Below are positions 1 through 9,259 of a stretch of DNA of 64,000 bases, in pieces (positions within the stretch are counted from its first letter, which is position 1; every line of letters begins with the position of its first letter). The notes beneath the pieces were generated by a model. It was given only the letters and a program-made list of their open reading frames with translations. It did not search any database and was not told the origin of the DNA. The position numbers were made by a program, and so were the translations under genes. Source of the DNA: Bryoerythrophyllum caledonicum (lineage: Eukaryota; Streptophyta; Bryopsida; Pottiales; Pottiaceae); contig OZ020516.1 in assembly GCA_963971425.1 (NCBI GenBank), forward strand, positions 19,971,332-20,035,331, written 5' to 3'.

Positions 1-765
1 TTTTAAAACGAGTATGAAATGCTCTTGAAACAAGGAACAAGATCACAAATTTTCAATTCCATATCATTCAATCTCAATGAGTTACACACAGTCAAAGTTC
101 TGCTCCAAACCCTTGCTCTCTCACCCGCGCGCACACACACACACTCACTAAGGAATCTCTTTTCCAACTTTTTCACCTCTAGTGGACGTAGGCACTTCAG
201 CCCATGTCACCCTACCCAAAGTACCCCACAAGGTACTTCATTACTTTCTTATCCTTTCCACTTTCAACCAAATAAAATCCCCTAGTCTTTTATTTATTGG
301 AAGACTAAAAACTTAGACCTTCCAACCAACAAGATAAGTAAAATAAAAAAAATAACTAAATAAAAATAAAAATAAAACTTATCGTAAGATAGCTGATGGT
401 ACGGACGTATAAAGGTGTTGATTCGCACAACCTGATCGCCAAGTCGTGGACTTGGTTGGCTGGAAATGTCGTGGTCAGTGGCTGCCGCCGGTCCGGGTTC
501 GAACCCAATCGAGCCCGTCGAGTGGTTCGGCGGCCCACGGCTTGGCTCGCTAGTGAGGCAGGAAAAATACCAGTCAACCCGCTACCTACCCCCCTGAGCA
601 GTGACAAGAACGGTGCAGCACCTAAATGCTAACACCTGCCCAAATCCTCAAACCGTGGTTCTTACCACGACCAACCCCTTTTATCCCAACTCCTTACTTA
701 TTAAAATCCACACATATAAAGACTAATACTTGTATGTACATGATGGAAGAATTTCCATCAGGACA
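1..765 (-). repeat. LTR (partial, left edge of window)
   Basis: This is the U3-side 765 bp of an LTR, cut by the window start. It is the 3' LTR of the first complete internal region. The outer edge of the element's 3' LTR is not visible. A purine-rich polypurine-tract candidate (GAGAGGGTGAA on the minus strand) lies directly next to the LTR edge at 766-776. Confidence 0.9.
405..640 (+). repeat. tRNA-like (SINE-like) segment inside the LTR
   Basis: A GC-rich patch in an otherwise AT-rich LTR contains GGGTTCGAACCC at 495-506, a perfect pol III B-box / T-arm palindrome. A loose A-box candidate (TGGTTGGCTGG, 453-463) lies about 32 bp upstream, a tRNA-like spacing. The same segment occurs in every LTR, near 8505-8740, 16619-16854, 24719-24954 and 32805-33040. 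It may be a tRNA-derived SINE captured by the LTR. No poly-A or T tail or target duplication was established, and a chance tRNA-like patch is possible. Confidence 0.4.
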
Positions 766-808
766 TTCACCCTCTCTAAACCTGCACATCCTCTGGTATG
801 TGCCAAGC

Positions 809-1159
809 TTAGTCATCCTCACTATCTTGGTTGTCATGAACTGCATCTTCTAAGTCTTCATCTTCATCTTCAGCTTGGTCATCGTCCTCAAATTGTTGTG
901 GATCGAGAATGTCCTCTAAGTCTTGAAGATGAAACCTGTCACTCCTTCGAAAGACTTTGATGCGTTTTCCAGCCACTGGTACGCGAAGGGAAACTCCATC
1001 TAACTCTCGAAGTGAATAAGTGCCATTGAGGTGTACTTTAATCACTACATAAGGTCCAATCCATCTCTTTGCAAATTTCCGTACCGTGCTGTGTTGATGC
1101 TCCAATGTACTATCAAATACAAGGATCCAGTCACCCTCTCTGATCTTCTTTCCCCTCAA
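809..1159 (-). CDS. Integrase C-terminal GPY/F module, unit 1 (cut off by TGA)
   Basis: This 116-residue open stretch is in frame with the pol ORF but separated from it by a single TGA at 1160-1162. It has no ATG at its start (it opens on TTG), so it is the tail of integrase rather than an independent gene. GPYVV at residues 35-39 is the GPY/F motif that follows the integrase core in many Ty3/Gypsy elements. The last 30 or so residues are very acidic (runs of D and E). No chromodomain is evident. TGA is one C-to-T change from the arginine codon CGA. Confidence 0.8.
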   Translation of the reverse strand: MRGKKIREGDWILVFDSTLEHQHSTVRKFAKRWIGPYVVIKVHLNGTYSLRELDGVSLRVPVAGKRIKVFRRSDRFHLQDLEDILDPQQFEDDDQAEDEDEDLEDAVHDNQDSEDD

Positions 1160-4100
1160 TCAATGTGTTTTGTCAAAGCGTTCTTTATTGCCCAATCTAG
1201 CAGCTTTCATCTTCTCCAAGGCTATCTCAAGATCCTCAGGCAATCTTGCCAACTGCTGAATACGAAGCTCCAGTAGTCTTTCCCTACTGATGCCATCTTC
1301 CCATGAAAGAAACACCCATGTAGGCACATCTTCCTCCGCCGGCATGATTGGTTTTTGACCATACATAAGCTCCACGGGCATATAACCGGTAACAGTACTG
1401 TCCGTAGTTCTGTCAGCCCAAAGAGCAAATGGTAGCAGTTTTGGCCACAAGCTAGGCTTTCCTCTACAAGCCTTGACTAAAGCATAAATGATTGGAGGAT
1501 GTCCCCTCTCAATCTTGCCATTAGCCTCAGGGTTGTAAGCTGTTGTCAGCTTCAACTGCACACCATATCGCTTGAAGAATTCTTTGGCTTCAGTGGCGTT
1601 CAATTCTCCTCTGTCAGCTCTCATCCGGCCAATGTTCCCATACCGACTAAAAATGTCTTCAAGTATAAATCGGCATACATTTTCTGTTGTCTTGGTCCTC
1701 AAAGCTCTTCTTTCAACAAAGTTTGAGAGCTCTTCTCGGGCCAACACAATGTACTTCATCCCCCACATTGCATTTGGCATGGCAATCAAATCGATCATCC
1801 ATTGAAAATGGATTGCAATAGGATAAGTGGGATGCAATTCATCTCTGTGCCGCACCTTCGATTGTAACTGGCACACCGCACAAGAGGCTACAAACTCCTC
1901 AACATCTTTGTATAGCCCCTTCCACCAATACCGCTCCTTGACCTTCGTGTAGGTGGCCCAAATGCCTCTGTAACCGGCCCAAAGTGTATCATGAAACTCT
2001 TGTAAAATTTGGGTCTTGGTTAAAGAGTCTCCCACCACTCTTAATGGCACTTCACCAGCTCTTTTTTTCTTCTTCCATAGAAATCCATCTTTCAATAGAT
2101 ATCCATAAGACAGATGTCTGATGTCTTTGAATGTTTTGTCCATCCAACTTCTTTGCCGTTCCATTGTGCTCAAATAAAGCCCAATATCTCTTAACTTTCT
2201 TTCATAGAGCTCAGCTTTGAAAGGCAAAGCTCTAGTGGATGGACTTTCTCCATTAGTACTCATCACATAGCCTCCATGTAACAATTCTTCATCATCTTCA
2301 TAAGCCATCATCTCCTCTTCTTTGAAATACCTTGCTCTAGACAACATATCGGCAACATAATTCTTTTTGCCCTCAATGTGAACTAGAACAGGATTCAAGG
2401 ATTTGATATAGGCTATCCATCGCAGCATTGCAATGTCAGGTGAAGAACAATTTGCTATCATCCCCAACAAAGGCAAGCAGTCAGTTTCCAATACTACCTC
2501 CGCTCCAATCAAGTAGTTTCTGTCTGCCTTTAGAGCTGTAAGGGCACCCCATAGTTCTCTTTTCACTTGTGGCAAAGCCCTCTGTCGCTCTGTTAGAATC
2601 CTTGCTCCAAATCGGATAGCAAATCTCTTTCCTTCTTCATCATCTTGTCCAACAGCCCATCCAATTGCAATCGGGTTTGTGTCAATAGTCACAATCACCG
2701 GTCTCCCACAAGTATAGTCCACTTGTTTTAGAACCGATGGTGATTCCAAAACTCTTTTCAACTCTATCATAGCCTGGTCTTGCTCATATTGCCAAAGAAA
2801 CTTGTTTCTTTTGCGCAATAGCTTATACAGAGGTTCTGAAATATGAGCAAAATGAGGGATCCAAATTTGGTAGAAGACACAGGCTCCTAAAAACCTCCTT
2901 ACTTTAGTGACATTGCTACAGGCCTTCATTCTTCCAATAGCATCCACCTTCTCAGGGTTAGGTTTTCTTCCATAAGAACCACACAAGTGTCCAACCACCA
3001 AAATCTCATCAACCCCAAACCTGGACTTCTCAATGGAGAGGGTCAAATTAACCTCCTCAAGTCTGCTCAAGATTTTGGCCACATCCTTGATATGATTATT
3101 CACAAAGGCTCTGCAACCATCATCTTGGACTGTTGAGTCTTTGTCTTTCTCCTCACACCCTTTCATGTGAATGTCATCCACAAAAGGTATGGTTTTCTCA
3201 GGCACAAAGTCTCTTAGGATTTGATTCATAGCGCTCTGCATATGTGCTACGGAATTGGTAGCACCTTGAGGCAGTGTACACATGCGCACTAATCCAAGTG
3301 GAGTCTTCATGGTTGTCAAATCTCTGCTTTCAGCAGCTAATTGAAATTGATCATAACCAGAATATAGATCTCCAATGGAATATATTGCGTGCCCCGCAAA
3401 TGCTTCCGCTACTTCATCAACAATAGGCCCTGAGCCTTTGTTTCTGATGGTCACTCTATTTGCAGGCTGCGTATCTTGAATGAACCTCAATGCTCCTGAC
3501 TTCTTTGGCACTGTAAACCACCGATTTGAATATGGAGCCATCGAAGGTTCAAATATGCCCATACGCGTCTTCTCCTTGAGCAACTCTACTAGCTTCGGAA
3601 GTAGAGCTCTAGGCACAGGTATAGGCTTCAAATCCCATGGTACATGCGGTACCGTAAAAATAACCATAGGTGCCACAACACTTGGTTGGACACATCCAAT
3701 CTCATCTGGCGAAGAAGCAAAGGCCTTCCCATGCATAGAAAGCATGTCTTGGAATTTCTTCTTCTCCGGCTCAGTTAAGAAATCATCTCCTCCAATCTTC
3801 AAGTTTGCCAAGGTCTCTTTGGTGAACTTGTGTCCAATCCTTCTTGCTTCTCTCAAACTTGGCTCCTTCTCAGCTTGTCTAATATGATCATCGGTATCAA
3901 ATGGTAGCTGAGTAGCCACCGGCTTCACCTTCTTGGCGACAGTCTTATATCTTGTCTGAACCGAAGCTTCTAATCTTTGCCCATCAATCTTGGAATCACA
4001 CATCTCTGTTATTGCTGTAGAAATTCCGCGATACATTGCAGTTGTATGAACATTGACAACGCAAGGAAAAGTCATCTCCTCATCCTTGTCTGCTTCTAGA

Positions 4101-4366
4101 TCTTGTAAGGTTTGCAAGATATCATCTGGCATACCATTTTCTTCGTAAATACCAGAAATGCTTTCATCTCCCTCTATAACCTTCATATTTTTAAGATTTT
4201 TCTCCATCTTTTTCACAAACTTTCTATGTACAGGGTCCAAGTCTTTAAGACTTGTAAAGCTCACAAAGCCACACTCTGTCACGCTTATAAATCCACACTT
4301 AACACTAGTATGTACATTGGGGAATCTACCAGTATAAGTTCCCTTAGCACCCGTGGATCCCCACAT
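1160..4366 (-). CDS. pol: Pol: reverse transcriptase - RNase H - integrase, unit 1
   Basis: A 1068-residue ORF starting at ATG 4366; the frame is open further upstream, overlapping the end of the protease ORF in -1. RT spans about residues 230-420, with TLPQGATNS and the active site FVDDI (395-399, in place of the usual Y-x-D-D). RNase H spans about 555-680, with acidic residues D562, E604, D629 and D673. The integrase zinc finger has H792, C829 and C832, but Y799 sits where the second His of the HHCC motif is expected. The integrase core carries D859, D918 and E953. The protein ends at TGA before the GPY/F module. It would copy the element RNA and insert the cDNA; with the His change and truncation, integrase function is doubtful. 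Confidence 0.93.
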   Translation of the reverse strand: MWGSTGAKGTYTGRFPNVHTSVKCGFISVTECGFVSFTSLKDLDPVHRKFVKKMEKNLKNMKVIEGDESISGIYEENGMPDDILQTLQDLEADKDEEMTFPCVVNVHTTAMYRGISTAITEMCDSKIDGQRLEASVQTRYKTVAKKVKPVATQLPFDTDDHIRQAEKEPSLREARRIGHKFTKETLANLKIGGDDFLTEPEKKKFQDMLSMHGKAFASSPDEIGCVQPSVVAPMVIFTVPHVPWDLKPIPVPRALLPKLVELLKEKTRMGIFEPSMAPYSNRWFTVPKKSGALRFIQDTQPANRVTIRNKGSGPIVDEVAEAFAGHAIYSIGDLYSGYDQFQLAAESRDLTTMKTPLGLVRMCTLPQGATNSVAHMQSAMNQILRDFVPEKTIPFVDDIHMKGCEEKDKDSTVQDDGCRAFVNNHIKDVAKILSRLEEVNLTLSIEKSRFGVDEILVVGHLCGSYGRKPNPEKVDAIGRMKACSNVTKVRRFLGACVFYQIWIPHFAHISEPLYKLLRKRNKFLWQYEQDQAMIELKRVLESPSVLKQVDYTCGRPVIVTIDTNPIAIGWAVGQDDEEGKRFAIRFGARILTERQRALPQVKRELWGALTALKADRNYLIGAEVVLETDCLPLLGMIANCSSPDIAMLRWIAYIKSLNPVLVHIEGKKNYVADMLSRARYFKEEEMMAYEDDEELLHGGYVMSTNGESPSTRALPFKAELYERKLRDIGLYLSTMERQRSWMDKTFKDIRHLSYGYLLKDGFLWKKKKRAGEVPLRVVGDSLTKTQILQEFHDTLWAGYRGIWATYTKVKERYWWKGLYKDVEEFVASCAVCQLQSKVRHRDELHPTYPIAIHFQWMIDLIAMPNAMWGMKYIVLAREELSNFVERRALRTKTTENVCRFILEDIFSRYGNIGRMRADRGELNATEAKEFFKRYGVQLKLTTAYNPEANGKIERGHPPIIYALVKACRGKPSLWPKLLPFALWADRTTDSTVTGYMPVELMYGQKPIMPAEEDVPTWVFLSWEDGISRERLLELRIQQLARLPEDLEIALEKMKAARLGNKERFDKTH

Positions 4367-4380
4367 CCCACGTGTGCCCT

Positions 4381-5640
4381 CTAGAAATCCGAGAAGTTCG
4401 TAGAAGTTGGAAGAGGAATCTCTCTGAGTTGTAATCGATGCCTCTCATTGTCAGGCCTCACGGTCAGGAATTGCACCGACCTCTTTCCATCAACACTTCG
4501 GATTCGGGCATAATGAGATCCGTCATCCAACACCTTGGTCTCCATTCGTGAAGCGGTGATAAATGGTTGGCCCAAAATAATTGGATAGGCACTAAGGTTC
4601 TGAACAAAGAAGTTTTGTTCTACCTCTACATCCCCAATCTTGGTAAGTACTGCTGGACAAGCTCCATGTAACCGAGTCCGCCCGCTATTAGCTGCTCTCA
4701 TGATCCAGCCATGGTCTGTGTCAATTGGCCATTTGCCCTTCTCATAGACACTCCGAGACATAATATTGATCTCAGAACCGTGGTCAACAAGGGCTAAAAC
4801 ATGGTCATCTACTCCTCCGAGATTTATCTTTGTCTCGGTGGTGGCCCTAGCCCAAAATGGTAGATCAAACTCGATCTTTTCTTCATCTTCTTTCATGATG
4901 GGATGATCATACAAGCACTCAAAGGTTCTTGCTTCTTCTATTAGAATCTTTTCTTCTTGAACCTCCGGCTCACCCATCATAGCAAATACCTCTCCAATCT
5001 CGATTTCTTCATCTTTAGACATATGGGTGTCTAATGCTCTGATCATCACAGCTTCAGCTGTCATCTGTCTCTTCCTCTTGATAATATCGATGATCAACTC
5101 ATGGAAATCTATTTTTGCTATGCCAAGTGCTTCTCGCAAAGTGAATTCGATTTTGGCATCCAAAATCCTTTCTTCTAACACTCCCTTCAGATCAATGGAA
5201 GTCTCAATGTCTGACTGGAGCTTGTAGGCAGGCGCCTTTGCCTTGGCCCTACTAGAGTCTCTTTTCTCCTCTCCTCTTTTGTTGTCAGAGGACTGTTTGT
5301 TTGGTCCATCCTTCTCTTTGTCTCTATTATTCTCCCACCACTCCTTTGGCAACGGTACATCACTAGGACGCACAGTATCAGGGTCCGCTGGCTTTGAACG
5401 TGTAGGAACCCTCTTTCTCATTTCTTTTGCAGGTTCATTCTGTACTGAGGATCTCTTCTTTGATGTTGGCTCCTCACCATCATCAACGTCAAATCTTACA
5501 CGCTTCTCTTCAACTGAAACATCATGGTGTTCATCACGATCCCTCCCATCATTCATAAATGCCCTGATGCTATTTGCATCAACTGGGTCTTCCCATCCAG
5601 TTGCTTTCCTGATGGCTTGAGCTCCTCTCTTCATCAACAC
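4381..5640 (-). CDS. Retroviral-type aspartic protease region, unit 1
   Basis: A 419-residue open stretch following gag in the same frame after a single TAG (5647-5649); it opens on GTG with no ATG. Residues 20-130 are charged and low in complexity (linker). The protease fold follows from about 260: LALVDHGSEIN (catalytic D286, with D-H-G instead of the usual D-T/S-G) and ILGQPFI near 357. It would process the Gag-Pol polyprotein. It ends at TAG 4381-4383, where the pol frame is -1 relative to it and open through the junction, which fits either a -1 ribosomal frameshift or an old indel. Confidence 0.85.
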   Translation of the reverse strand: MLMKRGAQAIRKATGWEDPVDANSIRAFMNDGRDRDEHHDVSVEEKRVRFDVDDGEEPTSKKRSSVQNEPAKEMRKRVPTRSKPADPDTVRPSDVPLPKEWWENNRDKEKDGPNKQSSDNKRGEEKRDSSRAKAKAPAYKLQSDIETSIDLKGVLEERILDAKIEFTLREALGIAKIDFHELIIDIIKRKRQMTAEAVMIRALDTHMSKDEEIEIGEVFAMMGEPEVQEEKILIEEARTFECLYDHPIMKEDEEKIEFDLPFWARATTETKINLGGVDDHVLALVDHGSEINIMSRSVYEKGKWPIDTDHGWIMRAANSGRTRLHGACPAVLTKIGDVEVEQNFFVQNLSAYPIILGQPFITASRMETKVLDDGSHYARIRSVDGKRSVQFLTVRPDNERHRLQLREIPLPTSTNFSDF

Positions 5641-5646
5641 TTGTGT

Positions 5647-6348
5647 CTAAGCAGATAAAGCGCCAATTGAGTGTTGCTCCACTTGAATGTTGAACGAATC
5701 AGTCTCATGCACTTGCACGTAGCTAGATCGTGCTATCTTGTCTTCCATAAGCTTCTTCATTCCTCCTCTCCCATAATTGGTTCCCAATGAAGAACCAGTA
5801 GAGGCATCATGGATTTTTCCGTCTTTGTAGAAGACGAGAACATTCTTGAGTGCCTCTTCATAGGATTCACACCCTCTCAGACTATGATCAGTCTCTTCAT
5901 CGCACCAAACACACCTTCTCGAATATTTCCTTGCACCTTCAGATGGTTGTGAAGAAGAAGCTTCCCTAGCCTTCTTCAATTCACTAAACTCCACCCTTAG
6001 CTCTCGAAAACCCTTGATAAGCTCTTCAAGGGCATTTCCATCAGCAGTCTTAGTGGCCTTCGAGGTAGACCCCGGGTTTATCGATGGTGCTGGAGCAAAA
6101 GACACCTTCAAAGATTTTGGTGTCTGAATAGGTTCAGCATAAAATCTCCCTTCGACTCCTCTTGACCTCACTCGTTGTTGTTTGGCCAAAAGAATCACGG
6201 TCTCTTCTACCCTCCTCCAGTCATTGGTAAAGCCACCTTCTGTGGTCCGGTCTCCTAGGAGTAGAAGAAGTTTGTCCTCCAATGCAACATCAGTTGCTTG
6301 GAGAAAAAGCTCTACCTTCCTAGACTCAAGAAGGCGCCTCTCTGCCAA
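5647..6348 (-). CDS. gag: Gag C-terminal half with zinc knuckle, unit 1
   Basis: A 233-residue stretch in the same frame as the upstream gag ORF, from which it is separated by a TAA at 6355-6357. It opens on TTG, so independent initiation is unlikely. Residues 1-60 continue the capsid-like helical region. C146, C149, H155 and C160 form a CX2CX5HX4C nucleocapsid knuckle, one residue longer than the standard CX2CX4HX4C. It ends at TAG before the protease. TAA and TAG here are each one C-to-T change from glutamine codons. Confidence 0.8.
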   Translation of the reverse strand: MAERRLLESRKVELFLQATDVALEDKLLLLLGDRTTEGGFTNDWRRVEETVILLAKQQRVRSRGVEGRFYAEPIQTPKSLKVSFAPAPSINPGSTSKATKTADGNALEELIKGFRELRVEFSELKKAREASSSQPSEGARKYSRRCVWCDEETDHSLRGCESYEEALKNVLVFYKDGKIHDASTGSSLGTNYGRGGMKKLMEDKIARSSYVQVHETDSFNIQVEQHSIGALSA

Positions 6349-6354
6349 AGGTAA

Positions 6355-6840
6355 TTAGATAAACTTCTTCTCGAAGTCTCTCAACAGCTCGTTGGGACCC
6401 ATAGAGTTCCCTGGCCGTTGCTCCACCCACTCAAGGAAAGATCTCTTTGTCATTCTCTCCAAATCTTCATCGAAATACTCATCCCGCAGTCGTTCAGCAA
6501 ACTCCGCCCACGAGATGACCAGCTCGCGAATCTCTTGCACCCGGTCACGAATCTCAGGTACAACCGCCATGCCAAAAGTCTGCATCATTTGATTGCCTTC
6601 AACTTGATGCACCTCCATCTCGCAAACATAGGTTCGCAAGAACTTAGAGATATTCTTGCCATTGAACCTTCCAATCTTGGAAACAACAGCCTTCAGAGCC
6701 TTTGTGGCACCTTGACCACCTTGGTTTGCTCTATGTTGTTCGATAAACAGGGCCAATGCCCCTACAATGTCCTCCATGGGAAATGGAACTCCACCGGTGC
6801 GTCTCCCACCGCCACCAGCAGCTCCTTCAGAGTCTCCCAT
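6355..6840 (-). CDS. gag: Gag N-terminal half, unit 1
   Basis: A 161-residue ORF from ATG 6840, 50 bp inside the LTR edge, the expected place for gag. It has a glycine-rich start and then a helical retrotransposon-gag domain (from IGRFNGKNISKFL onward). It is cut short by TAA in the middle of the domain. This would be the structural capsid protein. Residue 33 is Ile in units 1 and 3 and Met in units 2 and 4. Confidence 0.85.
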   Translation of the reverse strand: MGDSEGAAGGGGRRTGGVPFPMEDIVGALALFIEQHRANQGGQGATKALKAVVSKIGRFNGKNISKFLRTYVCEMEVHQVEGNQMMQTFGMAVVPEIRDRVQEIRELVISWAEFAERLRDEYFDEDLERMTKRSFLEWVEQRPGNSMGPNELLRDFEKKFI

Positions 6841-6889
6841 AGCAAAATCACACCAGTCGCCTCAAAGCTTTCTTAGTGGAAGTACCAAA

Positions 6890-8865
6890 TGTCGTGTAGA
6901 GAGGGGAGCGCCTTGAGAATACACGAGATATCTGGCTGCGACTTCGTATAGTCTGCTACGGAGTTCTGTCAAATCTTATGGTCTTCGGTATTCGGTCTTC
7001 AGTCTTCAGTCTTCAGTCTTCAGTCTTCAGTCTTCAGTCTTCAGTCTTCAGTCTTCAGTCTTCAGTCTTCAGTCTTCAGTCTTCAGTCTTCAAACTCCTC
7101 CCCGTTGGCCTATCTTGTGGTGGCTCTAAAGAGTTAAGGGTAAAGGTGGGTGATAAGAAACCACGGCCTCGGACGGGTAAAACGGGACGGCCAGACCACA
7201 AGCTGAAACCGTCCGAAAGATTGGCTCCTAAAATTCAAACCCACGGTGACCAGCAAACGTGCCTCACCGGTGGGAACGACATAAACACGACCGTGTGGGC
7301 AATTAACCCCACTTCGCCGCAACAGAGTTTACAAGAACAGAATTGAAATACAACTAGCCTCCAAAGCTGGCTTGGAATCACAAAAAAAGAAATCGGACCA
7401 CAAGCCACAACACACTTGTCTCCATCTTCTCTTCTCTTCAAGTCAAGCCTTGAGTCTTCAATTCCTCCATCCTTCAACTCCAAAGTCTTCAAGTGTTCAA
7501 AAACACTAAGAAACTCAAAAGAAGTGTTCAAAAATACAATGGAAAAGTTTCACCAAGGCTGTAACCTTCAAGCAAGTGACACAGATGACTCAAAACTTCA
7601 AATACTAAGTGCAATAGCTCTCTGGAAAGCTAATTCAAACAACTAACACTCCTCCAAATTTCAAGTCAATCTAAACTACTGTCCGAAAGATATACGAGTT
7701 CAAAGTTCTGCCCCTCCAAATATTCAATCGCTCATAACTTCTTCTTCAAAACTCCAAATTTCAATTGTAATAACTTTTTGAAGAGCTATGACCATTGTTC
7801 ACGCACTTTTCAATTCTCAAACAATTCCAAACTACTGTCCAAAAGTTATGGACAATCAAAGTTTTGCCTACCCCTATTCATTCAAATCTCTATAACTTCT
7901 TGCTCACAACTCCAAATCTCAATTATAATATCTTTCTAGAAAGCTAAGGTAGAGATGCACAGTCCCTCAAAATCTCAAATCAAATTGAGAACTACAGAAA
8001 AAGTTGTGGCTCCTCGAAACCTCTGCCCCTCAATGGATGGCCTCGGGTTTTCACAGAATTAAAACCTCAATAACTTTTTCTCTACAACTCCGAATTCAAA
8101 TTTTAAAACGAGTATGAAATGCTCTTGAAACAAGGAACAAGATCACAAATTTTCAATTCCATATCATTCAATCTCAATGAGTTACACACAGTCAAAGTTC
8201 TGCTCCAAACCCTTGCTCTCTCACCCGCGCGCACACACACACACTCACTAAGGAATCTCTTTTCCAACTTTTTCACCTCTAGTGGACGTAGGCACTTCAG
8301 CCCATGTCACCCTACCCAAAGTACCCCACAAGGTACTTCATTACTTTCTTATCCTTTCCACTTTCAACCAAATAAAATCCCCTAGTCTTTTATTTATTGG
8401 AAGACTAAAAACTTAGACCTTCCAACCAACAAGATAAGTAAAATAAAAAAAATAACTAAATAAAAATAAAAATAAAACTTATCGTAAGATAGCTGATGGT
8501 ACGGACGTATAAAGGTGTTGATTCGCACAACCTGATCGCCAAGTCGTGGACTTGGTTGGCTGGAAATGTCGTGGTCAGTGGCTGCCGCCGGTCCGGGTTC
8601 GAACCCAATCGAGCCCGTCGAGTGGTTCGGCGGCCCACGGCTTGGCTCGCTAGTGAGGCAGGAAAAATACCAGTCAACCCGCTACCTACCCCCCTGAGCA
8701 GTGACAAGAACGGTGCAGCACCTAAATGCTAACACCTGCCCAAATCCTCAAACCGTGGTTCTTACCACGACCAACCCCTTTTATCCCAACTCCTTACTTA
8801 TTAAAATCCACACATATAAAGACTAATACTTGTATGTACATGATGGAAGAATTTCCATCAGGACA
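6890..8865 (-). repeat. LTR shared by units 1 and 2
   Basis: This is a complete 1976-bp LTR. On the plus strand it begins TGTCGTGTAG and ends CATCAGGACA, so the minus strand runs TGTCCTGATG to CTACACGACA with a 4-bp TGTC/GACA inverted end. It serves as 5' LTR for unit 1 and 3' LTR for unit 2. It holds the 7-bp minisatellite, a (CA)n tract near 8228-8243, the tRNA-like patch and several short stop-bounded reading frames that show no coding signal. Confidence 0.92.
6995..7092. repeat. 7-bp minisatellite (GTCTTCA)x14
   Basis: Fourteen perfect tandem copies of GTCTTCA lie just inside the LTR. Copy number differs among the LTRs and accounts for all unit length differences. Confidence 0.97.
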
Positions 8866-8908
8866 TTCACCCTCTCTAAACCTGCACATCCTCTGGTATG
8901 TGCCAAGC

Positions 8909-9259
8909 TTAGTCATCCTCACTATCTTGGTTGTCATGAACTGCATCTTCTAAGTCTTCATCTTCATCTTCAGCTTGGTCATCGTCCTCAAATTGTTGTG
9001 GATCGAGAATGTCCTCTAAGTCTTGAAGATGAAACCTGTCACTCCTTCGAAAGACTTTGATGCGTTTTCCAGCCACTGGTACGCGAAGGGAAACTCCATC
9101 TAACTCTCGAAGTGAATAAGTGCCATTGAGGTGTACTTTAATCACTACATAAGGTCCAATCCATCTCTTTGCAAATTTCCGTACCGTGCTGTGTTGATGC
9201 TCCAATGTACTATCAAATACAAGGATCCAGTCACCCTCTCTGATCTTCTTTCCCCTCAA
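8909..9259 (-). CDS. Integrase GPY/F module, unit 2
   Basis: Identical in protein sequence to the unit 1 module. It is separated from pol by the same TGA (9260-9262). Confidence 0.78.
   Translation of the reverse strand: MRGKKIREGDWILVFDSTLEHQHSTVRKFAKRWIGPYVVIKVHLNGTYSLRELDGVSLRVPVAGKRIKVFRRSDRFHLQDLEDILDPQQFEDDDQAEDEDEDLEDAVHDNQDSEDD

Larger units (their letters stand above)
766..6889 (-). mobile_element. Ty3/Gypsy internal region, unit 1
   Basis: The 6124-bp internal region lies between two LTRs. On the minus strand the primer-binding-site side is at 6889 and the polypurine tract at 766. Two bases inside the LTR edge the minus strand reads TGGTACTTCCAC, a possible primer-binding site because it begins with TGG. 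It is not the common initiator-Met site, and the primer tRNA is not identified. Domain order gag, protease, RT, RNase H, integrase is that of Ty3/Gypsy (Metaviridae) elements. Confidence 0.9.

Noticed and set aside
453-506. A genuine tRNA gene in the LTR
   Set aside because: A B-box is present, but I could not fold a full cloverleaf with acceptor stem and anticodon; kept only as a tRNA-like segment.
19-853. Short ORFs in the LTR (for example 19-285, 396-632, 626-853)
   Set aside because: They lie in non-coding LTR sequence, have no domain and repeat only because the LTR repeats.
809-930. Chromodomain after integrase
   Set aside because: The tail is acidic and lacks the aromatic-cage pattern of chromodomains; only the GPY/F module is supported.
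3480-3887. 135-residue plus-strand ORF opposite pol
   Set aside because: Antisense shadow of the RT region; the minus-strand frame carries the recognised domains.
6995-7092. GTCTTCA repeats as a CRISPR array
   Set aside because: Seven-bp head-to-tail repeats with no spacers in a plant LTR; an ordinary minisatellite.
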